A DNA stretch of 64,000 nucleotides from Pomacea canaliculata (GCF_003073045.1 NC_037592.1:1089371-1153370), one strand, 5' to 3'. Positions 33,974 to 46,705 are shown, numbered from the stretch's first letter. The notes: generated from the sequence alone by a model not told the origin. Made by a program: numbers and translations.

Positions 33974-34659
33974 CAGTCATGATGCCGCGACAGGAGACAG
34001 GAGACTGACGAGTTGAAACAATGCAGCAAAGAAACAGCAGACTACCCGAGGTACCAGGGCTGCACTCAGTGCACTCAAGGAGCCAGGTGCCGGACAAGGT
34101 GCGGCGATGCCGTGACATCCTCTCTCACCTTGTTCAGGTGACATGGTGTGTAGACCGGACCAACCTGACACCTTGTTTACGGACCCAGTTCTGACACGTC
34201 ACCTGCGACACCACCAAGAACATTCTAGCTAACGGTCGTACAACGTCATTATGTGACGTCAGCATTGGGCCATGTTGACGCATTCTTGGGTCCTAGGACA
34301 ACGGCTCTTCAAAAAAACAAACAAACAAAAACAAACATTAGGAAAGTCCCACAACCAATCTCAGAAAGGAACTCTGTATCGTGCTGTCGTCTGTGCAAAG
34401 CTCCAGACAATGTGGAGGGCGCAATGTGTGACCACAGGTGACCTCGTGTGACCAGCCAGACCCCGGCCTGTAGATGATGTCATTGTAACCCAACGGCTAC
34501 GCCGGTAACTTTTGTACACAGAAACACCTGTGGCCACCATGGCTTCTAACACCTGCAGCCTGTAGAGGTCCTTGCTTGACCAGGTGTAAGTGTAACTCAG
34601 GCTGTCCCGCTGGACATGGGTCATCTCGTCATTCACACATCGTACGTGAGCCTTTCATG

Positions 34660-34730
34660 ACAGTAAACAAAGCTACCAACAAACAGTAAACAAAGCTACC
34701 AACAAATAGTAAACAAAGCTACCAACAAGT
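34660..34730. repeat. three-unit 23-bp tandem repeat
   Basis: The unit AGTAAACAAAGCTACCAACAA recurs three times with one T/C difference, head to tail. Confidence 0.85.
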
Positions 34731-35104
34731 GTGTTTGTGGAGGTTCAGGAGTCAGTGACTGTCTCTCACTGGAACATGAAAGAAATTGTTTAGGGACGAG
34801 GGGCAATTTGATGGCGAGATCTTCACACGAAGGTTACAGGTAGTTAACCTCATTTCTTTGTGTTGAGAAGCGGGTGGTTCCTGTGACACCTGCATCCCCG
34901 TGAGGCACTGGGCGTGTTGCCGATAGTGTTTCCTTGCTTTGGGTCCAGTGCAAACAGAACCAGACAGCACTCGGTGTAAAACACAGGGTGCACTGGCTGA
35001 CATCAAGTCTCTGAACTCGGGGTGGGCGGCGATAAAATCATGTAACAGAGTCTTGCAGCATTAGACAGTAGGCACGGGGTCTCGGGTTTTTAATCACAAA
35101 ATCC

Positions 35105-35106
<2 letters not shown>

Positions 35107-35176
<70 letters not shown>
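35107..35176. repeat. (ATC)n microsatellite
   Basis: About 23 perfect trinucleotide units. Position between the MITE and the heat-shock locus; no frame around it looks coding. Confidence 0.95.
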
Positions 35177-35872
35177 GTTATTTGTGCTGTTGCCGCCGCT
35201 ACAATAATTCAGAGACATGACTGGACAGGTAGACGAAGGAGACATAAAAAGCTGAGAGGAGAGACTACAGCCCGGTGTGTTGATGGTGGAAGATCACCCA
35301 CACCACGGACAGTCCTTGCCAAGTTTTCTCTGATCCACACAAATTCCTGCCTCTGTGGTTGGATGATTAGCTTGTGAAGTGCACTGCGATAGCGAGAGGT
35401 TAAATAATTACCTTTCCCATGATCGGCATTCCCACAGACTAAACCTTCTGGAATTCTCTATCCAGAACAACCCCACGCGTGCAGCCTGCAGGCTGTTTTG
35501 GCTGGTTCACCCCTCGCATCACCTGGGTACAGTCCTTGCAAGGACCTACACATACTAACCTTCCCCCCCACCACCACCAGCCCCACATCTACCACTACCC
35601 CCTCCCCCGACAAACGCCCCCACCACTGTTCGCCCGCTTTACGCACGAGGAGCCTGGGCGCGCGCAGCTCCCTCTACGACCCCGGTGGGGGGGAGAGCTT
35701 CGGGGGAGGGCGAACCTGTTTGCCACAAACCGGGAAAAGGTCTTTAACGTGTAATCTCCTTGCAATGCAACTTCTGGAGGGGTTGTGGGAGTGGGAGTTC
35801 AGTTGATTTCCCAGGTCTTCTAGTGTTTTGAACCAGCTTCAGCCCCTCCTGGGTATAGGATGGAGGGAAGCG

Positions 35873-35885
35873 GAAGCTTCTAGAA
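35873..35885. promoter_or_regulatory. perfect heat-shock element
   Basis: GAAGCTTCTAGAA fits GAAnnTTCnnGAA, three alternating pentamer units, the trimer-binding site of heat-shock factor HSF1. It lies 5 kb upstream of the first sHSP start codon. No TATA box follows at the usual distance. Confidence 0.6.
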
Positions 35886-36890
35886 GTGAGGGTTTTTTCC
35901 CTCCTTGTTGTTCTCCTTAGCCCCGAATTATCTCTTATTTTGTGATGACTGTTTTTAGACGAGAACTGCCACTTCTACTCTTCGTGATCGACAAGCAGGT
36001 TGCCCTGTGTCTCAGTGACTCACCTGGCTTACCGAGACACATAAAGGTGTAGAAGCATCTACCTGACATCACACGTAGTCTTTCTGCGCCTGCTAGCGGT
36101 TGTTTGGGAGGCTGCGATCTTCACAGCACCAACCCTCACTTTGCTGTTTGTCTGCTGTGATTCTGGTGGCGGTAGAGGGCAGCACGCGCAGCCAGAGGTC
36201 ACGAGTAAGTAAAGGTCGACGAGGAGCATCACTTCTTTGACTGTCACGTGATACATTTTCCTGCTCTTACCCGAGTTATTTGTAAATTCTAGATTGATTC
36301 TAGAGAGACACGATGATAACAATCGGTCCGCGTGACGGCGAACTGATAAACAAACCTCCATCTTTCAAACAATAAACAAATGTTGTTTGGCCAATGCGGA
36401 GTTCTGTTCAAATAGTTGTCCTGTTATCTCCTCTTTCTTCTTTTCTGTGCATCAAGACATTGCCGAGCACCTGTTCTCACCTGCAGATCTGGGCAGGCTG
36501 CATTCTTCAGGCAGGCGTTGACTTCAAAAGAGCGGCAGCCACAGGTAACAGTCGGCGCCTCAGCAGCTCCCGGGGAGAGTAACATAACCTTTGGAGTTAC
36601 CTTTTCCTTACAGGTAAACACCTGTTTGTCTGTCTGTCAGTCTGTCTGTCAGTCCGTTTGCCATCCTTTCTTCCTCCACCTATCTGTTTACCTGTGTGTG
36701 TTCAATAATTTTATGGTCACTGTGTACAGACTTGTTTATGCAAGTGCGGGGTTCGGATCCAGCCATCTTACATTCGAACTAATTTTTTTCTCGAAATCGT
36801 GTTGACAAATTTAAAAGTCGGATTACGAGTAAAGTGGAACATGGTCAAACAGACTGATGACAGAGGAGCAGTTGTGTAAAGAACAAAGCT

Positions 36891-36903
36891 GAATGTTCTA
36901 GAA
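36891..36903. promoter_or_regulatory. perfect heat-shock element
   Basis: GAATGTTCTAGAA again gives three perfect units. It lies 4 kb upstream of the first sHSP start codon, about 900 bases before a candidate noncoding exon. Confidence 0.6.
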
Positions 36904-37692
36904 GCAGTTGTTTGTATGACTGCTGCTGTCCTTCCATCCCACCCCGAATCGCATCCCATAAACACGCACGTGCCGCATCCCAACAGGCCCCGCGCGGCGC
37001 GGATGTTCTTACATCGCAAAGCCAAGGGCAGGCAGGATCTTCCAGAGTGTTTCATCGACAGGAGGGAAAGGGGAATAGTTATCTTGGCACCGGCAAGGGG
37101 AAACAATGTCATGTGTGGACTGTATTTTCTCGTGGTTGTCACTGTATTTTTACAGCCAAATGTTGCCGGCAGTGCGAGTGCGTGCTTCGTCCTTTTGTGG
37201 TGGGCAGAGTTCTCATACACATCCATCAAGTTAATGGCAGTGTCAGCAACTGCTTACAGTGGTTTTTAAATATTTGATCCCACATTATCTTATCACCTCA
37301 TGTACCCAAAGGTCAACAAGTAATTTTATCATCAGCCTGCTACCCTTACTTTAATTAGAAAATAGCGGTGGATAGTAACTTCTCGAAAGATTTTTACCAG
37401 CTAAAAATGATATACGGAAGTGACATATTACCCACGTTATGCCCCTCATCTCTCCCTGTCTCACTACATCTTCATCCTCTAAATTTTTTAAGTTGTTGTT
37501 GGGGAGTTCTGAACATCGATAAGGCAGAGCATGGAAGCAGTATTCCAAGTAGAGGCAAAGCCATTTCTCAAAATTCTCCTTCTCTCTATCTTGCCCACCC
37601 GTAATGCCACCTCCACACTCCCACCTGCTGTCTGCACGAGCTCGCGTGCCAAAGCCGGCGCAAGGCCGCACGTGCAAATGTTTCAGCGCCAC

Positions 37693-37839
37693 TTATAGTC
37701 GCGCCTCCACATCCTCCACAACCCAATGCACAGCCGCCGCCTGCTTGTGATGCTCGCAGCTCAGAGCCTCTGTGAGTGTTGTCACATCCGGTTACCTCGC
37801 TTCCTGGAGCTGTGAGTGTTTGTCTGCCTACAAGCTCAG
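37693..37839 (+). other. candidate noncoding first exon of the first sHSP gene
   Basis: A TTATAG motif at 37693 is followed by GC-rich sequence and, at 37839, a near-consensus donor (CTCAG/GTAAGC). The next plus-strand acceptor with a coding exon is at 40933. The link is inference; other donors in the region could serve as well. Confidence 0.25.
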
Positions 37840-40800
37840 GTAAGCCATCTTGAGCTACCTTTACCCAAACTTACTCCACCGTCTCGGATTAACACCTGTT
37901 TGCTTGGTGCTCAGTGCCAACCTTACCTGGGGGCGCCTCCCTCTCTCTCTCTGCATCTCTCTCTCTCAGAACATTTCTCACCGTGAACTCTGTGACACCG
38001 TGAAACTGTCAAGAGATTTGAATGATGTAAGAGGCAGGGCGTGTTATAAAGGAAGATGTTTTTTTACAACTTGAGCTTTCGCTGAAGGTAAAGAAGGAAA
38101 AGAGTTCAGTGAAAATTGTTCCCAAAGCCGTTTTTATGCATTTAACCTTTTGTTATAGCACCTGAAGAATTTCCTTTGTGTGTTTTATGACTGTCTTGCC
38201 GCGCCCACATACGAGCCCGGGATTAAACAGGGTGTCAACTCGGGTGTGTCACGTCTGCTCAACGCACAGCACACGGGTAGAACGGCCTTAAAACCGAGTG
38301 AAATAAAACTAATTTTACCAGCCAATCGTTAGTGGAAAAAAAACTGTTGGCAATAAATCTGTGAACTCTTGCTCCCTGAACTGTCTGAACCCTGATGCAA
38401 GAGCTAGACTACTCATTTCCAGTGTTTTGTAAACAAATCGGCAACAAACAATTGGTGAGTAGCTGGTGTCTGAGACACTCGACATCACTGGTCAACAGAA
38501 ACATGCTTTAACACCAGGAGGGTTAATAGGGGGTTAACTACTGAGTTTGTGATTAGTAATAGAGTAATCACAGGTGAAACTCCGCACACGGCTCGCGAGA
38601 CTTTCATGAACATTATCAAAGATTGTTTATGAAGGACAGTTTGGTGGACAGGCTTGGCAGAACAGAAACCACAAAGGTGTTCGTTCTTCTGCATCAAAAA
38701 TAAACTATTTTCTTCTCCTTAACTTCTTCATCAGAAGCTGCTTGTAAGAAAAGATTACCTGCATGCCACAGGTATTGCGTGTGTGGGATTGAACAGGTGA
38801 GGTGAGACTAGGTCCTCTGCACGTCCATAGCAGGCAGGTGTTGCTGACTTCTGTCAAGGTGTATATACCTACACTTACCTGACTACTTCTCAGTACCTGC
38901 ACAGAGCAGACACCGAACATTCCACAAGAAATCTCTTATCTTTGATGTCATTTTTTTCCGGTTTACTGCTGACTCATGAAGCGTCTGAAGGAAGAGAGCA
39001 GCACCTGCCAAGGCCCTCATGCCACCCTCCACACCACATCACCGCCCACAGGCTCCAGCCAACGCCAGCAGCTTAGCAAAACATAAATAAACAAAAAGAC
39101 ACGCCAGTCAACAACAGACTGGCTCTAGTTTTTAATCTGAGCAACAACAACACAACAACAACAACCTTTTAAGATGTGGCGCTGTACCAACATTACTTAC
39201 CTGCCATAATTTATGTTTATTTTTAGCAACATCAATTACTGATCGCTTTTGTCGTTGCCGCCGCCGTTGCACGTGCATGTACACTCACAAGAGTTGTGTA
39301 CACACAAGGACGTGCGTGCACACGTGTACACGATAGCTCAAGGAGATGGCTGGTATCTAGGACTCACTCACTCAGTTCTCTACAGTCACTTGCTGATTTC
39401 TCTCCTCCCCCTGTCGTTCCTCTTGTCTATTTTTATCATTTCCGTATATCACAACTGGGAGTTGTTGACATTGTAGATATATTCTTTCAACTAAATAAAA
39501 ATCTGCTTGGTGAGCAATCATTTTCCTGAAGGAAAAGAGAGAGGAGTGAGCAGCATTCAGCCCGAGCCTCTTACGGGCAAAAGTAGTGAAGTAGTCTCCT
39601 GACTCCTGACTCCTGACACCAGAACCCAAGGGTTACCTGCGCCATACTTTGACCTTTGGCCACGGCGCGTGGGTTGTTGTCAGTTTGTCGATGTCAGAGG
39701 TCGGTCCGTTTACTCTCCATTTGCCACCAAACAGTTCTGCAGTAGGGTCAGAGGTCAGCGGCTGCGAGAGACTGTTTACTCGGCTGCCTGCTAGAGTCTT
39801 GCTTGTCAAGGTGCCAGGCTCAGTGCCAGACAGTCGACAAACACACCTGGAGGCCTGTCTAGCGGTGTCAGGTGTCGTCACAGGACTTTGTTGTTGACAG
39901 CAGGGATAGCTAATGAAAATGGGATGGAGAGGTTTTATTCGCTGTTGTTCGCCTTAGATGGTGTTGTACGATGAAAACATTTTCCACTGCATCTGTTGGG
40001 GTCGATAAGTTGTTGATGTGAGACGATGCTCGGCAACATCGCAATTTTCTTGGCCGCCATCAGCATCGTCAAGCCATGGAGGTCCAGCTGCATGGTAATG
40101 ACCAACTCCAGTGAGGCGATGCCCTCGGTTGAGTAAAAAAACCCATCCGTCTGTAACAAAGACAACTGTTACATATTTACTAATTAGAAAAAAGACTTCT
40201 AGCATCTTGAGGGGGAAAGTTGTGAAAGGCACGTGCACGGGGACTTCATTCTTGATTGGTGAATCACTTTTTGCAGGTGACTGTGCTCTATGCGTCAAGT
40301 TTGCAATGTGTGTGCTAAGCTGACGAGTACAAAGATGGAGAGAGAGGAGTGAGACAGAAGTGAACAAACTGAAAAAGTTGACAAGAAACTAACGAGAGAC
40401 TAGAGGCTAGACATACCCACCACCCGTATCTCCCTGTATGGCCAAAGGCACTAATTCTCTCATGACCTTTCACCTACTCGGCTACATGCTCAGGATTTTA
40501 TTTTGCTTGTCTACACAGCCTCGGCATTATATTTCTTTTGCTTGTGCCAGTCCACTAGACACTTGTACTGCTGTAGGTAGTGTCACGAGTATAGTGTACG
40601 CTTCTACTGCTGTAAAAAGTGTCACAAATATGTTGTACACTTGTACTGTAAATATGTCTCCAGCACAAAAGGTAATAATAAAGGTAGTGTCACGATGACA
40701 GTAGACACTACACTAAGTAGTGTCACGAACACAGTAGACAGTGCAGTAAGTAATGTCACGATGACAGTAACTATAACTGAGGATCATACACACCACCACC

Positions 40801-40930
40801 ACCACCACCACCACCACCACCACCACACAGTCCTACAAATGACACATGTGTCACTGTGAGCCAATACCACGTGTCACTAACTTATGTCACATGCGTGTCC
40901 CAGTTTCCACTCTTCACGACCTCTGACCGC
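37840..40930. other. no coding signal seen upstream of the first sHSP exon
   Basis: This region contains scattered low-complexity sequence, irregular GTCACGA.TA repeats at about 40570-40765 and a (CAC)n run at 40790-40827. It may be the 5' intron of the sHSP gene. Confidence 0.5.
40790..40827. repeat. (CAC)n microsatellite
   Basis: About twelve CAC units about 110 bases before the first sHSP coding exon. Confidence 0.9.
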
Positions 40931-40934
40931 CAGG

Positions 40935-41093
40935 ATGCCGTTCGAACACTTGGTGCCCATGAAGTTCGAGGACTGGGGCTTCTTTGACCGCCAGCGCTCT
41001 GTCTTCAGCAGCATGTTCAAGGATGTCGGCGACGAGTGGAAGGAGTTCGACAGGGAGCTCGAGAAGATTCGCTCCGAGATGTTCCAGCTCAAG
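40935..41093 (+). CDS. small heat-shock protein 1 (HSP20), exon 1
   Basis: ATG at 40935 starts 53 codons (MPFEHLVPMKFEDWGFFDRQ...), ending at CAAG/GTTAGT in phase 0. This is the N-terminal region of an ATP-independent chaperone of the alpha-crystallin family. In this family the N-terminus drives oligomer assembly and client capture. FFDRQRSVFSS and a charged helix (DEWKEFDRELEKIRSEMF) are typical of invertebrate sHSPs. An in-frame ATG exists at 40884, but an acceptor-like CTCTGACCGCCAG ends one base before ATG 40935, and the residues from there look family-like, so I prefer the later start. The upstream exon would then be noncoding. Confidence 0.8.
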
Positions 41094-41529
41094 GTTAGTG
41101 CCAGAGAGAGGCAGCTGACCCTTGCTTTTCAAAGGGTTAGAGGAGGATGACGGGCAGAATTTGGTCCGAGGTGTGGCATCTCGAGTTCGGGGAGTAGAGA
41201 GATGTAGCCATGACAAATGAGTGAGTGGGCGAGGGAGCGGAGGGAGGGTGAGGGGAAGGGAAGAGGAAAGTGGACCTTGGGCCTAAGGTTAAGGTCAGTT
41301 GAGGTGAGAAAACGGTGCAAATCAACAATTTTTGACAACTTTCAGATCATTAAAGCAGAAGAATGAGTGTATAGACTATAGAGGGTATCTTTTAGCTGGA
41401 GGTAAGAGTCCAGTGTAGCTGTGATGTCAAGAAGGAAAGTGTCGATGGGCAGGCTATGATGTGGGAGACATTTTTGTTGAATGGTTTGACTGCACAACAT
41501 TGTCCCCCCGCCCCCTGCATTGTTTACAG

Positions 41530-41847
41530 CCCATCGACTTCGGAGGTGACTTTGGCAGTGACTTCGGAAAAGACTTCGGAAAAGACTTCGGAAAGGACTT
41601 CGGCGATATGGGGAGCTTCGGATCTTCAAAACTGACCTCCAAGTCCACCACGACTACAACTACTACTACTAGAAGTTCGTCTTCGTCATCAGGTGCCTCA
41701 CCGGAGTCCTCCCTGCTGCTGAAGGTGGACCGACCCATCGTGCAGGACAGCCAGGGCAATAAGCGACTGTCCCTGCGCTTCGACTGTCAGCAGTTCAAAC
41801 CCGAGGAGATTTCCGTCAAGACAGTGGACAATCGCCTCGTTGTACAC
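41530..41847 (+). CDS. small heat-shock protein 1 (HSP20), exon 2
   Basis: Exon from TTGTTTACAG/CCCATC to GTACAC/GTGAGT, 106 codons, phase 0 at both ends. It begins with an Asp-Phe-Gly-rich repeat (DFGSDFGKDFGK...), then a Thr8 and Ser-rich linker, then the start of the alpha-crystallin domain: LLLKVDRPIVQDSQGNKRLS, LRFDCQQFKPEEISVKTVDN and RLVVH. FKPEEISVKT is the strongest family signature (F.PEE..VK). The domain forms the beta-sandwich dimer unit. The linker is unusually long and simple-sequence coded for an sHSP. Confidence 0.9.
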
Positions 41848-42000
41848 GTGAGTCAGTCCCAATGTCAGGTGCACAAACAATCTCATGTAGGCTCACTTCA
41901 TAACAACCTAGGGCAGTATTTTTATCCAAAATGTGCTTGTAATAAATCTTTAATTACATTTCCGTGTGTTTTGATGCCTGTTTGTGCTGCTGATGTGCAG

Positions 42001-42191
42001 GCTAAGCATACAGAGGAAAGCCCTGGGCGCAAAGTGTACCGAGAGTTCAGCCGACAGTACATTCTTCCGGAAAAGATGACCCCCTCACCTTGAACTCTAC
42101 CCTCACGTCTGACGGCGTCCTGTCCATCGAGGGTCAGCTCCAGCGGCCATTGAAGCTCCCAGAGAGCGACTCTTGCCCATCAGGATGTTGA
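42001..42191 (+). CDS. small heat-shock protein 1 (HSP20), exon 3, frame-broken
   Basis: The acceptor GCTGATGTGCAG/GCTAAG opens in phase 0. AKHTEESPGRKVYREFSRQY and ILPEK continue the alpha-crystallin domain (family form: VYREF.R...LP). In this frame a TGA appears at 42091. In the next frame, from the C run at 42080-42084, family-like residues LTLNSTLTSDGVLSIEGQLQ continue to TGA at 42189-42191. One missing base at the C run therefore explains the break. If real, the product loses the last two strands and C-terminal tail. If it is an assembly error, the full protein is about 222 residues. AATAAA follows at 42317. Confidence 0.75.
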
Positions 42192-42316
42192 TGCAGTAGT
42201 TCCACAGCCCTCAGCCGTCACAGACTTAGATGTTCCAGAAAATCCATTTTACCGTTACCAGCCTGCGACGATACCTTTTCATGCTGCACAAGAAATGCAC
42301 GCTTCTAGAATTATAG

Positions 42317-42326
42317 AATAAATAAA
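42317..42326 (+). terminator. polyadenylation signals of sHSP 1
   Basis: Two overlapping AATAAA motifs lie 126 bases after the downstream-frame stop codon, followed by AT-rich sequence. Confidence 0.6.
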
Positions 42327-42329
42327 TAT

Positions 42330-45300
42330 ATAAATGGACAATATGTAGTAATCCACCGTGTAACCTAGCGTTACCTGTAACACCAAACATGTCAAGCCTG
42401 AGACAACAATAATTACAACCCAAAATGTCATCTGACCATCACAGATTACAAACAAAACAACATAAAATGTATCATACATTTACTAGCCAGAAAAGCAGTG
42501 AAAAGGGTTTATTATTTTCCTAGCAATGTAATTGTTTCCCCTTGACAGTTACATCCTGGCTCGTCGGTCACTGAGCATCAGTGTTTGGCTTTTCTGTTGA
42601 TTTCTGTACATATTGGCACAACAACTCAGGCATTGTACTTCCACAGTTGTAGCTCCTACAATACTGGCTTCATGCAAGTCTGAAGCTGTTCAGTAGCTCA
42701 GCTCTTTTACATGGAAAGATAACAAGAATTGTCTGTTGACAGCTCAGTATTTTGGACAACAGACAAAGCAACTACTACTGAAAGGTTGTCCTACGCTGTA
42801 GTAAAATGTCTGGGAAACAATTTGAAGCTGTAATCATGGTATCTGTGACACAATCTTTTGTAACCAGTCCACATTACTCAACTTAGACATTTTTATAGCA
42901 TATCTTAAAGTTGTTGATTGTACAATTAAATATATTATATTAGTGTGATTTAATTACATTCTTGATATAATGTATCTACTTAATTAAGTTAGCACATGTC
43001 TAAAAATAATTTTACAAAGATGTGTGCTTGAATCAGAACATTGGGTTAGTTCTAAATACAACATACCATTGCAGGTGTTGTCAGAAAACAACAAAAGTTT
43101 CGGTCCGCTGCGGAAGCTTAACTTTTGCTCTTTCCACATAATTGAAGCTCAACTATTTTGCATGACAGCTCAATGCCATACAGGTTCGGACAGTTGATGT
43201 TCATGTTCGAGAATTTTAAGTTGGCAACATCACGCCATCAAAATTCATTAAGTTTTTCTCGCGATGTTTTCACTTGCACAAGTCTGGTTTTAACTGTTTT
43301 CACGATAATCTGACCTGACTTTTATTTTTATTATTTGGTACATTGTGTTTAATTTATTGGGCTTCTGCACCTATTGGAATGATTCGACTCCACAGAGTAA
43401 AGGTGAATGTAAAAGGGTTTTGGTAATCTAAGGTTTTATACACGCACATTTTAAATAAAATTTGTTTGGAAGAAACTTGTGTCATGGACTTGTAGACTAA
43501 TGTGGATAATTTTTAAGACTTTCACTTTTTCTTCTCGTGCTGGACATTAAAAAGGCTTTCGTCTAAGTAGTTTTTTTTTCTTTTATTGATAAATGTCTGT
43601 CAGCTTTAAACTGCAATAGCAAGACAGGGGGATTCTTTGCCTCTTTAGCTATTCCTAATCTATGCAGAAATTAATGATTTCATAATAAAACGAAACAACA
43701 TGATTCCAGTATTAACCTTGATCTTTTTTTAACTTGATCTTTCAATCTTTCTTCTCGATGTGGTGAGGATGCAATCTTTTGCTTCAACGGAAGAAGAGGT
43801 TTTCCATGTCTGCATTAATTCACTAACAAAAAATAAATTACGGAATGTCTGTACAGCAAATTATTTTCAATAAATCAACCTCTGTGTGTACAACAACGCA
43901 GACCTACGACATGGGAAGGCACTCCTGCAGCAGTACGCTGGGCACGTGGGCGTTATCTCCCTTGGTAAGAGTTTTCTCTCTTTCACTTCTCGTTGCCATC
44001 AGCCCATCCATCTCCACACTACCACGCACCCACCCTTGCATTTTGAGATCTTGCTTCTCGGAGTTAAGTTCCCTTCAAGATCCCCCCGCCCCACACACAG
44101 ACTCGTGCGCTCACTGACCTTCCATGGACTTTTTCTTCTCGCGGATATCCATCATCAAAATAAATCCATGTTTGTTTTTTATCACTTACAGTCCCACTGG
44201 GCGAAAGTATTTCTTGCTCACTTTGTCAACAAAAGCAACACACACGAACGTGCGCATGTACACACAGACGGGCGCGCGCATAACGTTTAATCACGGGAAG
44301 AATGTTCCAGAAGGAGTTGGCATAAGAATTCAAGGAGCAAAGGACCAACGGAGCCAAGAAAACAATAATCTGCGATGTGAATCCTGTTGTATAAATGTAT
44401 GAACAAACGTCTTCTACTCTTTAGTCCCTCGCTCAACTAATTGTGAGAAGTGAATATCGAGCTGAACTTTGACATCAACGTTTCTAGACAGGAAATGAGA
44501 AACCGTGTGGTAAACAAACAATATTGTGATGGGAGAGGCCCTGGTGTTTTGTAACCCCTAAATAAGTGACTCAACACCACTGTGGCGGCCTGACTCACAA
44601 AACACTTTATCGATACTTTCCCAGTCAAGACTGCGTGCTCGGGGGGTGGGTCGAGGGAAACTCAGGGGTGGGGGGTGGCGGGAGGAACTTGATGCCTCAG
44701 TGAACCCAGGCTGGCGAAGCCCAGCTCGTGGTGTTGCTGCACGCACCAGACCCGACAGCAACTCTTTAGCAGGGGGCGCAATTCTCATCATCGTTGTTGT
44801 CTCCGGAATGTCGAGAATGTGCGCGCGACTCTGGCGGGAGGAAGGAGTGGGGCAGGGTGTGAAAAAAATCTTTTAGCTCTGGAAAGACAGTAAAAGCAAA
44901 TGCTTGTGATAATTAGCTTACACGTTACTGGTGTTTTATCTTTTCTAATGACTTCGTAAAGCTGATTGCAATTTAAGATACCAATCAACTAACTCAAGAT
45001 ACATCCCGACAAACGTCAACAGAACGACGTCAACAACACATGACGTCACAGCTGTAAACACTTGTGGAATTCTCGATGCATAGAATGAGATATGATGGTA
45101 ATGTGATCTGGTGTGATAGGATTTGAAAAAAAGATGTGATGTGACATAATATGTAATACTATTATGGTGTCGTGAAGTACGAGGTGAAATGATGTGTCAT
45201 GGTGTGATGTGATGTATGATGTGATGTGACGGGTTTATTTTATGGGATGTCAAGTTACTTTATCTTATTTGATTTTGAGTGTGATGTGACGATGTAATTA

Positions 45301-45480
45301 GGCTTAATCGTCATGTGACATGGTGCGTTGTGATATTAGGATGTGATGTGATGAGGATGTAATTACCGCAGTGTGAGGTGGTGTACGTGTTTCACGTGTT
45401 TGTGACTGTATACATGTTTACCTTTTCTTTGGCTAATTATCATATGTTTATCCTCCCAAAACAGGAATTCTCTGACAAAA
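42330..45480. other. intergenic, AT-rich; no gene seen
   Basis: No frame with protein-like composition. It includes a heat-shock element at 44300 and a stretch of irregular GATGTGATG repeats at about 45070-45370. Confidence 0.6.
44300..44312. promoter_or_regulatory. perfect heat-shock element
   Basis: GAATGTTCCAGAA, three perfect units, preceded directly by another GAA. It lies 2 kb after the first sHSP gene. Confidence 0.6.
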
Positions 45481-45639
45481 ATGTCGCTTGTTATCGTTTG
45501 TAAACTTACTTGCTAACCAGCGCCATTCATCGCTGCAATGTGTCATCATGATGACAGCCCTGGGTAAAGGACTAATTTGCAGTTATGACTGCTTCATATC
45601 GCCATACACGCGGCTGTGTCGGTTGCTGCCGTGCGCGCT

Positions 45640-46118
45640 GTCGGTGATGATGAAGTTGCTGTCAGTTAAACTGCGGGCGGAATCCTGCACGACGACAATT
45701 GTAGGCGGAATCACAACAGGCCGCCATTATCCGGGGCGCGTTGTGTCACACGCTCGCCCTGCTCCACCCGAGTACTGTGCCGCCATTCACTCCCATAACG
45801 ACACAGACGGACGAGTGATAGAAGGCTCGCGAACTTTCTGTCTTAATCGCTCGACCCCCCCCCCCCCCCCTCTCGCAGCTGTTCCCTCTGACCTCTGCCT
45901 CTCGTTCCATCGATTCACGCGCCTGTCGGGAGTTGCGCGCGCACCTCGCAGCCGACTTCCCCGCAGCAGACGACACAACGTCACGGCGCCAGACGCACTG
46001 ACAGACGCCAAGGAGTCACAAACCGTTTTTACCTGCCTGCAGCTTCACGGATATCGGCTTTGGTCGAGTGTTTGCATCCAGAGTTTTCCATTCTTGTCAC
46101 CAACTCAACAAGTGAAAG
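45640..46118 (+). promoter_or_regulatory. CpG-rich candidate promoter and noncoding first exon
   Basis: CG dinucleotides are dense here compared with both flanks. A near-perfect donor (GTGAAAG/GTAAGT) ends the segment at 46118. A two-unit HSE (TTCTAGAA) lies just after it, at 46237. No coding exon follows on this strand until the second sHSP gene at 62.7 kb. It could be a distal promoter of that gene or of an unseen noncoding transcript. Confidence 0.3.
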
Positions 46119-46705
46119 GTAAGTAGCTATTTTTAGCTGTCCATTGACTTGTGTTTGGCGGCGGCGCGCGGCAGCTGATGCTGGAGGTTATTTTCGGCTG
46201 CTGGCCGAGTGTTGCAGGCGCTAACAGACCCTCGGCTTCTAGAAGTTTGTCACTATTCACCCACGTGCCCACGTTCATCGTGTACTCAAACCCCGTTATT
46301 ACACAGAGTGTGCAGTGACTCACACATTCTCTACATGCTGGTCTTGGAGATGAACCATGGTGTTAGACGATGTTGAGCTGCAGCATGCGTTGATGTTTGT
46401 GGCTGTCAGCTGTTGACAACACGCAAAAGGTAGTAGCTACCGTTAGTGATCATCAGCCATATGTAACATGGCGATAGCTACTGTAGTGCGAGATCAACAT
46501 CTGTAACAGGCTGTACTAGCTGCTGTTTGTCATCAGTAACTGTAACATGACAGAGTAGTTACACATTGGCAGCTGTCATCATCATGTAACAATAAGGTCC
46601 TTGTGTCATCATTTACTGGATGCCACAGGCAAGAGGCAGCGCCCTCTGTTGTATGTGGTCAGCAGCTGCCAATGGTCACACGCTGGCTGGACATGTAAAG
46701 GGAGG

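Noticed and set aside
35100..35176. CRISPR-like or regulatory array
   Set aside because: A plain trinucleotide microsatellite in eukaryotic DNA; no spacers.
36230..36310. Paired ATTCTAGA motifs as a further heat-shock element
   Set aside because: Units are not in the required five-base register.
45488..46126. 212-residue plus-strand frame
   Set aside because: Lies in CpG-rich sequence, includes a poly-proline from a C run and runs straight through the strong donor at 46118; best seen as noncoding exon/promoter.
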